DNA of 64,000 nucleotides from assembly GCA_029721435.1 (NCBI GenBank), contig CM056574.1:33684001-33748000 (forward strand), given 5' to 3'. Shown one piece after another: positions 56,440 through 64,000 of this stretch (position 1 is the first letter of the stretch; every line of letters starts with the position of its first letter). This DNA comes from Gymnothorax reevesii. Its lineage: Eukaryota; Chordata; Actinopteri; Anguilliformes; Muraenidae. A program made the translations under genes and the position numbers. Below the pieces are notes generated by a model. The model was not told the DNA's origin. It was given only the letters and a program-made list of their open reading frames with translations, and ran no database searches.

Positions 56440-57600
56440 AGAGTGGCGCCATACCCCATTTCCACCGAGCTGGTTCAGAGCCAGAGCCTGACTTGTTACC
56501 GGTTCTTCGGTTTTCCACGGCCTAAGAACCAGCTCCTGCCTCTCAAAACTGGTGCTAGAGTAAGCACGAACTCCTTGCTGGTCCAGTGCAAGCACCGATT
56601 ACGTGGGGCGGCGTTTGACCAGCAAGACCAGCGCAATCACAGAGGTATTTTCAGCGTTCTGCCCGCAGTAAATGTTGGAAAAAAGAAGCATTTGTACTAT
56701 ATCTGCATGATGCGATAATATTGCATTTTACTTTGCTGCTTCAGGCATGTTTTTGTGCACCACTGATGTGTATATTAAGCATTACGAATAGGAGTTAGCT
56801 GGCTAGCTAGGGCATTCGCAAGTTATCACCATAAGCCAATTTGAATGGCATTTCGAAACAAAACTATTGTATGTTAGATCAAACTTATGAAGTTGGAATG
56901 ATACGACTGTTGCTCATTTATTTCTTCTGCCTACATCATTGGGTACAGAAACAATGGATAGTCCTATTGTTCCACCCCGTTGCTCCTGAAGATTTTGGGA
57001 TTAACATGCATGGACAACAACGCAAGATACGTTACACATTTATTTTCAATATGTGATCTAAACTCAGTATGAGATCATAGCAATGAGGCTGTATTCCTTT
57101 CCCCCATTAAAAATGATAAAACTTAAGTGACAATAATAGTACACTGACTGGACGCGAAACAAATTTTTCACAGGACAGATTACATTCAAAGTCAATGCAA
57201 AGACTCTTTGCATTTGCGTCTTTGCATTGACTGTGAGTGTCATCTGTCCCGGAAAAATTCGTTTCGCGCCCAGTGTGTAAGCTGCTTTACCGAGCATAGG
57301 ACACACGCATTATTTCAGTTTTAAATTTTTATTTGTGGTTTCCCGCAGTCCATACTATATTTCTGCATTGTTACATGTGCACTACTGAAAGGGACACAGG
57401 TCTCGAACGAAGTTTATTTTCTCCTGATCTGTTGGTCTTAAGTAACAGTGAGATTATCGCGTGGCTCTCATTAGGCTCCTCGGCGATGGAAAAGCAAACG
57501 GGTTCTTAGGAGTTTCGTGGGTTAAACCAACTAAGCACTGCCGCTAGCACCAGCATGGCGCTCCCACCAGGTTCTTTTTGGTGGAAAGGGGGCATCATAG
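56440..57600. mobile_element. decayed DNA-transposon remnant with TTTCCACC ends
   Basis: The left end 'GCGCCATACCCCATTTCCAC' with 'GAGCTGGTTCAGAGCCAGAG', and the right-side complement 'GATGCCCCCTTTCCACCAAA' with 'AGAACCTGGTGGGAGCGCC', suggest inverted ends of one old element. It contains the foldback element at 57140-57279. No transposase was recognised, and the ends are approximate. Confidence 0.4.
57140..57279. mobile_element. foldback MITE, about 60-bp arms
   Basis: TACACTGACTGGACGCGAAA...AGTCAATGCAAAGA is followed closely by its inverted copy (TCTTTGCATTGACTGT...TTTCGCGCCCAGTGTGTA), bounded by TA on both sides. The arms differ at about one in five positions and are separated by a loop of only about 15 bp, so the single strand would form a nearly continuous hairpin. 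Confidence 0.8.
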
Positions 57601-57679
57601 ACTTCGTTGCTAGACTGCTCACGTGGTGCGTGGGGAAGCGCTATAGTTCCAAACAAGCGCCACACTGTCATGATCTCTG

Positions 57680-57755
57680 ATGGGACATGGTGTGCATCCT
57701 TCATTTTGCAGGTATTGCATAAATTTTCACTCCCCCTACGGGCAATTGCTCTAGC
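57680..57755. repeat. uninterrupted copy of the repeat split at 53.5/56.3 kb
   Basis: 'GCATCCTTCATTTTGCAGGT' is followed directly by 'ATTGCATAAATTTTCACTCC', giving the unoccupied form of the LTR insertion site. It lies in the same orientation as the split copy. Confidence 0.75.
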
Positions 57756-57759
57756 ACAA

Positions 57760-58740
57760 AAAAAATAAATCATTGACAAAAACTCAGAAAAAGCAACAAA
57801 GTAGTTGCTCCTGCTTGGGCTTAAATGACGGCCTGAATTCTTTGAGGCATAGACTTCTGTAATGAAAAACAATATTCTCCATCAAGCTGATTCCAATTTC
57901 TTCTAATCGCGGTTGGCAGGTCAGCTTTGCAGGTTGGGGCCATGACACTTTTTACATTTTCTGCCATACATTTTCAGTTGGATCAAGATCTGTACAGTTT
58001 GCTGGCCATGTCATTGAGATGATATGCCTTTCCTAAAGAAAAACTTCATCATTCTTTGTGCTGTGGCAAGATGCATTATCATCCCAAAAAATGACATTAT
58101 CATCACCAAACCTATTTTCTTTTAAGATGGAATCAGAAAATGTTCCAAAATGTTAATGTGCTTCTGCACATTGACTTGAGGTAATCATTGCCTTTTGCCT
58201 CCGTCCTTTACCTGACATGCAACCCTGTATCAAAAATGAACGGGAACATTTGCTTGTTTTCTTCAAACGCTTGTTTTTATATGTTTCATTAGAACAACAA
58301 CAGTCAAAAGTTCCAGCATCATTGCCCGGGGAAATGCAGATTTGTGATTAATCACCAAATATCACTTTCATCCAATCACTCACACTTCATGATTGCTTCT
58401 CTTTGACCCACTGTAACCTTTCTTCTGTTTAGGAGTTACGGCTGATTTTTTCAGCCAATTTCTTTCAGTTCTGTCACAGCCTTTGAGTCCTTTTTCTGCC
58501 CAGTTGTTTTATTTACTTTGTTGTGCATTTCAAGGCATATTGCTTTGACTTTTCTACTGTGACACTTTGAAGTATTCCGTGGTCTAACCACGTTTAGACA
58601 CAACTGACTGGGAAGAACCAACATCTTTTGCCACCTTCCGTAAATTTCCCTCTTAGAGCAGCTTTACAATCCTTTCCATTGTTTAAATTCCCAATTCTCT
58701 TGTTGGTATAACGTTTCCTCTCAATTAGCCTAGTCCAAGA
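57760..58740 (-). mobile_element. decayed mariner-like transposase relic
   Basis: On the minus strand, patches resemble a mariner/Tc1-group transposase. Near 57900-57810 it reads like 'ADLPTAIRRNWNQLDGEYCF...KSMPQRIQAVI', and near 58000 like the 'GQQTVQILIQLKMYGRKCKK' region. Many stops and frameshifts. It is probably the body of the element whose end is at 53152. Confidence 0.5.
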
Positions 58741-60690
58741 CCTCGTAATGCTCTCCAAGCACTCTTTTCCAATTGCAGACTAATTTGAATATTCAGATGG
58801 GTGCTGGTATGTAATGACAGCATTGCACAACGTATTGTGTGCTGGTGAAAGGACGAAGGGAAGGATACAAATGCAATGGAAAGTGTGACTTTATCATCCT
58901 GAAGCAAGGCTCCAGTTTAGACAGGTGGAGTCAAACACAATTATCTTTATCAAGAGGAGATAAAGACTGAACTTCAGTCTTGCTATAACGCAGCAATATC
59001 TGGCAGTGCTGAACACAGCACAGCTAGACAGATTCTATCTAGACTTTGCAATGAACTTCTGGGGAGAGTAAAGTTTTATACACTGAGATTGACAAATAGG
59101 GTAATGAGCAACAGGTGATTCTAATTATCCGATTGAGGTCAGGAGCAGGCCGATCATCAATACTGCGGTAAAGCTGAGCGCTGAATGGACTGCAGGGAGA
59201 ATATGACATTGTATTTCTTTCAGGAAATAGCGGATGTGCATATGACCAACATGGTGGCATCTACAGTTGTGTCAAGGTGAGCATCCTTGCATACAAAGTA
59301 CTATGATTGATGGAACATTTAGATGAGAATGTGTATTTTTCCTTTCAGAGAGGCACTGAACACATATTGGGCAAATATCCAGCAATCTGATTGGATGAAA
59401 GTAAGCAGCTTTGGAGAGGGGTGTCCTGCTAAACAAGTGAGCTAATGACGGCGTAATTACAGACTGGTATTGATGGCAATGAATGCGTTTATTACACAAA
59501 CCTCATATCATACACACGCATTCCAAATATATTGTGGGTAAGCATTTTATATTCTCAAATGACTGCTTTTACACATTCACATATTCACAGAACTTGCTTT
59601 GCATTGATCAGAAAATAAAGCAGCGAGGAGAAGTGAGAAACATGAGGAAGGGCATCAGGTATGCTCAGGGGACTTAGCATAAAAACAAGACAATTCATCA
59701 ATCAATCCTTAAAGGGAGTGCATGTGAGAAACAAAATGGACAAGGAAACAAACAAACAATGCCAATTCTGCAAACTATCGTTCTAGCAAGAGTCCAATCC
59801 CCCGATTTGACCTGGTCACCAAGGCAGAGCTGTAGCTTCCTATATCCATGGCCTCCTTAGTCTGCCCACCATCTTTGAGCGAACAACCAGACACCTGGAG
59901 AGTGTTTGTACCTACCAACTTCAGTGGTAGGCTGTGCCACGTCTCCAAGTTAACCTCCATGTACAGAAAATTAACCTCCTCCTGCTCACAGAAAGATGCT
60001 CCTGAAATGGGTTTGTGTTCAATTGTTTACTTTGCAACAGCATCCTGAGAACATCCGCATTGTTCTCCTCTATCATACTGTTGGCTTAGCAGATGATCCA
60101 TTAATGCAATGAGTCAGATGCTCAGAGTCATGAATAAGTATCAGGACAGGCTTAGTCTTTGAGATGACACATTAAAGTGAATGATGTTGAGCTAAGGCAG
60201 CGTTGTACATCAAGGTCTGTCTGGTAATGCACTGATATGCACTGGAGGAAGACCTCTGTGAATAATGTAACTGAAATGAATGAAATATAAAATCCTGAAG
60301 TATTTATAACCACTAAATTCCTAGGCCCCTCAAGATGCAGGTATATCAATAAGTTTCTCACCAGGGCCTCTTTCACATTGACAAATAGAAGTTAGAAGTA
60401 TAGCACAGGAATGTGCATGACTGTGTATTTGGGAGTGTGTTCTCCTATCGTTATCACATCTTCCTTGAGGCCGTTATGCGGAACTCATACATAAGCCATA
60501 CTGACCACGGTCAAGAAAAGTTTTCTGGACGCAAGACTTTGTCTTGGATCCATACAGGCATACAACGGAAAAGAATAATTAGTAATGTCTGATTTTGAGC
60601 CTGGCTGTCATTATCGAACGTTAGGCGGATGCGTGCTCAGTACCATTTGCACATAATGGCGACACATTATCGTCGGCTGTTGGTGGAATT
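58741..60690. other. non-coding, nothing recognised
   Basis: No supported gene. 59030-59240 ('GAGCAACAGGTGATTCTAAT' context) could be retroelement-derived, but this is uncertain. Confidence 0.4.
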
Positions 60691-61168
60691 CAGTCGGTCA
60701 GAGCAGCCTAGGACAGGCATGATTGCTAAACTTATAATCTAGCTTTCACGTGAGTAGAAACGCCATTAAACTGTGTTTATTGTGTATTCATTCTGTCTGA
60801 AACCTTGAGGTCCAGCCAGACCAAGGAGTATATTTTGAGTTATGTGTGTTCCTAGGAGACAGTTCCTGCAAAGCCTGCAGAACCACCAGATAAGCAACCG
60901 ATAGCTGGAGAGAGGGACTCCTGCAGATATGTGGGATGCCTACTCCTGGCTGAAGAACGGCTGGAACCAACATGATGATGTTTTTCAGCCCCAACGGGAG
61001 AAGATTCTGACTTTGCTCTTACATATACCAAAGCAAAAGGAGAGATTCCTTTGTATTTGTTCTTGCCTGTAATGAAGCCTCTACTTGCAAGCAGTAAAGG
61101 ATCCTATTTACTCACTTTGTCTCAGAGTGATTTCTTTCAGGAGTAGAACATCAAAATTCCCATTACAT
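60691..61168 (+). mobile_element. possible LTR-like segment (low confidence)
   Basis: The stretch ends 'TCACTTTGTCTCAGAGTGAT', 'TTCTTTCAGGAGTAGAACAT' and 'CCCATTACA', followed by TTGGCAGTACCCAAC. This resembles an LTR U5 end next to a tRNA-primer-like site. No TG...CA pair with target duplication was established, and no internal retroviral genes are present. It is also consistent with ordinary intergenic DNA. Confidence 0.25.
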
Positions 61169-61867
61169 TGGCAGTACCCAACTATGACATGCAATCGCAA
61201 GTTGCTTTACCTGCAGATGAATTAAGAGAATAGACTTCTATAAAATGGTGAGGACTACCCAACATTTTCTAGTTTAGGTTTGTCTACTACACTATTGCGA
61301 GTGTCCGACAGCAAGAAGCATACTTTGTCATTAGGTGAGAATTTAAATTGCTCCACAAATCAATTGGCAGACTAAAATGATTTCTAAGAGTTGAGTCGTA
61401 ACTGCTTAGATAAAGTCAGAAATTTGTTTTCCTTGAGTCTCCGATGAAATCATTATTTTATGAACAAACGGTGATGATCCACAGAGGTTGAAAGTACAAA
61501 CTTTATATCACATATAGCAACAAAAAACTGTAACTCCAGTACAAGACGCTGGTATAAAATGACGGCACAATCAGCCCTTACAGTATTTTGCCATGCAGTG
61601 GATATTTTACTGTGAACCGGTTTTGCATTTCTACCGCTGTTCGGCCGTGACTTCCGGTACGCAAGCTCAGATGTAACAGATTTTCTGACTTGGGCGTTTT
61701 TGCTTGTAACGCGATTTACCGGCAAGGTATTTTGGTCGCTATTTTACCTTGAACATACTGGCAGGATTGCCGGCTAAACAATACACAAGCTATTTTAGCG
61801 TTAAGAACATTGCTGCAGCCGTCAGCTGTTTAGCTAGTCTCTGTCGATATTTTCAAACGAGTGCATG
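61169..61867. other. non-coding, nothing recognised
   Basis: A 90-codon minus ORF (61453-61725) is rich in Ser, Arg and Lys but has no recognisable domain and is probably repeat-derived. Confidence 0.4.
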
Positions 61868-62300
61868 GCATAATCTATAGTGTGTAACGTGATTCTTATC
61901 CGCGAGGGACATTTCGGCTAATAATTTTACACTGATTAATCTTACAGCAGTGAAATTCTGAATACGATTCAGACTCATTTTGTGCATTTTTATTCCAAAG
62001 TTTCATGCAAATGTGTTGAGAACTGACAAAATTCGCCAATATCTACCATTTTATTTTCCCGGGCCGTTCGGTAGCCCGGCAACATTGTTTAACCAATGTC
62101 ACTGTGCCCTCAAAATAACATGGGACATAACGACGAATTTTGTTAGTTCGACAGATTTGCTCAAAACTTTGGAACAAAAATGCACAAAATGAGTCTGAAT
62201 CCTATGCAGAATTTCAGTGCCATAAGATTATTCAGTGTAAAAATATTGGCCAAAATGTCACGGACAAGAATGATATTACACAGAATAGGTGCTTTTTGGG
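61868..62300. repeat. long inverted repeat, about 165-bp arms, 95-bp loop
   Basis: The left arm (about 61868-62036) and right arm (about 62132-62300) are inverted copies at roughly 80 percent identity. The best-matching core is GATTCAGACTCATTTTGTGC / GCACAAAATGAGTCTGAATC. The loop contains CCCGGGCCGTTCGGTAGCCC. A transcript through it would form a long hairpin. Confidence 0.8.
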
Positions 62301-62379
62301 GCCCATCAGACTGGGGAAACGGTGGTTGTTTACCAATAGGGCCCCCTGTCAGTAAATGGCCAATCAGTATGTTGATGTC

Positions 62380-62640
62380 CTCAGCCATGAACAAAACAAA
62401 ATTACTTTTAGACACAACCATTGTTTCCTCTTTTATTTTGTAACATTTTGCACACTGACTTCTCTCTTTCACAGCTGGGGCTGGACCTGCCGCTACCTTT
62501 TTAACAGTCTTTGTAGCTTCTGCATAGGATAGCCCTTGGGTAACTTTGAGTGGCTGTACCTCTTGCATTATCTTGCTCACTTCACATCCTCTGTATGCTG
62601 AGCCGTTCCACAGTCTCCACGTTATACTCCATTTGTTTGG
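62380..62640 (-). mobile_element. LINE (I/Nimbus-type) ORF1 fragment
   Basis: The minus frame reads G-C-E-V-S-K-I-M-Q-E-V-Q, 'LSYAEATKTVKK', a C-A-K-C-Y-K stretch and 'VVSKSNFVLFMAEDINI'. This follows the order of the ORF1 product of fish I/Nimbus-type LINEs (gag-like, 'GCEVMK', 'SYAEAVK', 'V.K.NLV.FIA.VIN'). It is a fragment only. The 201-codon open frame that contains it runs into the neighbouring inverted repeat and is not a real single gene. Confidence 0.6.
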
Positions 62641-62747
62641 ACCACTGTGAATCCCGACACGCATTGCGCGAGAGCTTCTTCCAGCTATATCCAGTGAGAC
62701 ATATAATCCTATTCCACGTTGGCCATTATTGAAAGTCACCACACTTA

Positions 62748-63272
62748 GGCCCAATTCCAATCCCACCCCTTACGGACTCACTGACTTAGAGACGCATTCA
62801 CAGGCAGTCAGTGAGTGTGTGAGGGCTGTTACATTGTCAGATCATCAAGTCAGTGAGTCCATGAATGAGCCCTTACTGCCCCCTTACCGTAAGTCAGCAC
62901 CGATGCTGACTTTGGGTAATCAAAGTACCCACAGTTCATAGCGTTGTGAAGTCAAATACGGGGGATGCCGTCGGGATACCAGAAAAGTAAACAAAAAAAC
63001 CAAAAAATGGTAAATAAACCAAAGAGCGGCCCATTCGAGTTAATGGAAGGAGCAAGAAAGAAAAAGTTTATGTGTAAGTATTAACATTGATTGTCACAAC
63101 TGAGTGTAGTTTGGTAAGGTGAAAGAGGGTAAGCGCTGTTCCATTCCAATTTATAAGACCTGGAGCCCTCTCAGACTCTCAGACTCTCAGACTCAGTCCC
63201 TTACAGCCGACGTCAATAAAGTCAGTGAGGGTTCAGGGCTTGAGTCTTCAGGGGGCGGTTTGGAATTGGGCC
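62748..63272. mobile_element. PIF/Harbinger-like MITE with TTA duplication
   Basis: Terminal repeats GGCCCAATTCCAA are perfect over 13 bp and imperfect beyond. They are flanked by TTA on both sides (62745-62747 and 63273-63275), the 3-bp duplication of PIF/Harbinger elements. There is no transposase. The interior carries a CAGACTCT micro-repeat (about 63170-63195). Confidence 0.8.
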
Positions 63273-63275
63273 TTA

Positions 63276-63411
63276 AAGCTGTTCCAACCTTGAAGACAGT
63301 GTTCGTGAATAATGTTTCCTTCGGAAGACAACTCCATATTACGGACTATTTGAAGGACCAGTTCATGGTCTTACCTCAAAACTAAAATTTTGAACCAAAA
63401 TCGGCATTTGG
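63276..63411. other. non-coding spacer
   Basis: Nothing recognised. Confidence 0.5.
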
Positions 63412-63412
63412 C

Positions 63413-63442
<30 letters not shown>
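63412..63442. repeat. (GACA)n microsatellite
   Basis: A 31-bp uninterrupted CAGA/GACA tetranucleotide run. Confidence 0.95.
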
Positions 63443-63443
<1 letters not shown>

Positions 63444-63873
63444 TTTTTATTCAGAATAAAGGCCTTCGGCCCATAATACGATAGACCAATTGATCTCTTT
63501 ACAGTGCAGATGACATACAAGTACAAGCTTGAGTACTGATATGGTGGTACAATACTAATAAAGTAAAATAATCAATCCACAGATGTCTCTCTTTTATAGG
63601 TCATTGACTGAGTTTCTTAATTTATGTACATTATATAAATAAATGCATAAACTGTGGAGTACACCATACTTTTCTGATGACATTAACTGTAGATAATTAT
63701 CATAAGATACTGACTTGATGTACTTCAGTAGATATTTGATTCTAAGTAAATTATCCTTTTCACACAGAAATATAATATGGTATTCATTTTCAATAATGTT
63801 ATACCCTTTAAATAAACAATATGGACATGGTCTCTGTAAGAGGGGAGTGTTACTATTGTAATGTGAATATAGG
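63443..63873. other. non-coding, nothing recognised
   Basis: AT-rich sequence with no gene or identifiable element. Confidence 0.5.
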
Positions 63874-63887
63874 CCACTAGATGGCAG
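63874..63887 (+). promoter_or_regulatory. perfect CTCF core motif
   Basis: CCACTAGATGGCAG agrees at all 14 positions with the CTCF core consensus CCASYAGRKGGCRS. CTCF is conserved in fish and anchors chromatin loops. The match is sequence evidence only, and occupancy is unknown. It lies 33 bp left of the p53-type cluster. Confidence 0.5.
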
Positions 63888-63919
63888 TATTTACCTTTTT
63901 TTTGTTAAGCTCAGACTGG

Positions 63920-63961
63920 AGTCATGTTTAGACATGTCCTGGACATGTCTGGGGCAAGTCT
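63920..63961 (+). promoter_or_regulatory. cluster of four p53-family half-sites
   Basis: The p53/p63/p73 half-site consensus is RRRCWWGYYY. AGTCATGTTT (63920-63929, one mismatch), AGACATGTCC (63930-63939, perfect), GGACATGTCT (63941-63950, perfect) and GGGCAAGTCT (63952-63961, perfect) lie head to tail with spacers of 0, 1 and 1 bp. Two adjacent perfect decamers with a 0-1 bp spacer is the strongest known arrangement. No gene is visible next to it, so the target, if any, lies outside the window. Confidence 0.55.
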
Positions 63962-64000
63962 CAGAAAATTAAAAAAAGAGGTCTAAATGTGGGTGGGGTC

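Noticed and set aside
62161..62766. A single 201-codon gene on the minus strand
   Set aside because: The frame joins a LINE ORF1 fragment, a flanking portion and the right arm of an inverted repeat by chance. Only the LINE part has family features.
1..64000. CRISPR arrays, bacterial operons, tRNA or rRNA genes
   Set aside because: Tandem repeats here are microsatellites or transposon parts without regular spacers. I saw no tRNA A/B-box fold or rRNA sequence by eye. A tRNAscan or Rfam search would settle this.

Overview
The window is vertebrate nuclear DNA, almost certainly from a ray-finned fish. It carries long AT-rich introns, several generations of Tc1-like transposons, fish-type LINE, SINE and LTR fragments, piggyBac-, Harbinger- and hAT-type miniature elements, and many CA, GACA, TA and GAT microsatellites. 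There are no operons, bacterial-style promoters or CRISPR arrays, and I found no tRNA or rRNA gene.

One gene is clearly recognisable: VRK3 (vaccinia-related kinase 3) on the minus strand, from about 52.0 kb down to 36.24 kb. Fifteen coding exons (ATG at 50549, stop at 36795-36797) can be joined at GT-AG boundaries with compatible phases. They give 1557 nt, or 518 residues: an N-terminal four-cysteine zinc ribbon, a Ser-Pro-rich basic linker built from three phase-1/phase-1 exons, and a VRK-type kinase-like domain. The metal-binding DFG Asp is replaced (G-Y-C), while the catalytic-loop Asp (H-A-D) is kept. The introns hold mobile elements, including a 1.66-kb hAT-like element, a 218-bp piggyBac-like MITE and a 0.7-kb inverted-repeat element.

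Left part (1-36 kb): mostly non-coding and repeat-derived. It contains two inverted repeats (0.3-1.1 kb), a short acidic ORF at 1.4 kb that may be the first exon of a P2RX7-domain-like gene, decayed Tc1-like copies (4.7-5.5, 7.2-8.8 and 19.2-21.0 kb), an L2/Maui-type LINE 3' end (5.8-6.1 kb), a probable solo LTR (11.35-11.87 kb), a 0.53-kb MITE (16.4-16.9 kb), a possible membrane-protein exon (18.3-18.8 kb), a SINE tail (31.0 kb), and a tandem array (31.5-32.6 kb) split by a piggyBac-like MITE.

Right part (52-64 kb): a nested transposon zone. A frame-broken Tc1-like element with TA flanks (54071-55627) sits inside a solo LTR (53525-56282, 5-bp duplication TTTGC). That LTR sits inside a short repeat, and the whole lies between two parts of an older mariner-like element. 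Further right are a long inverted repeat (61.87-62.30 kb), a fragment of an I/Nimbus-type LINE ORF1, a Harbinger-type MITE with TTA duplication, and, at the right edge, a perfect CTCF-core match followed by a cluster of p53-family half-sites.

Nothing here amounts to a new multi-gene system. The observations most worth checking are the p53/CTCF cluster, the VRK3 active-site pattern and linker-exon series, and the nested or palindromic mobile elements.
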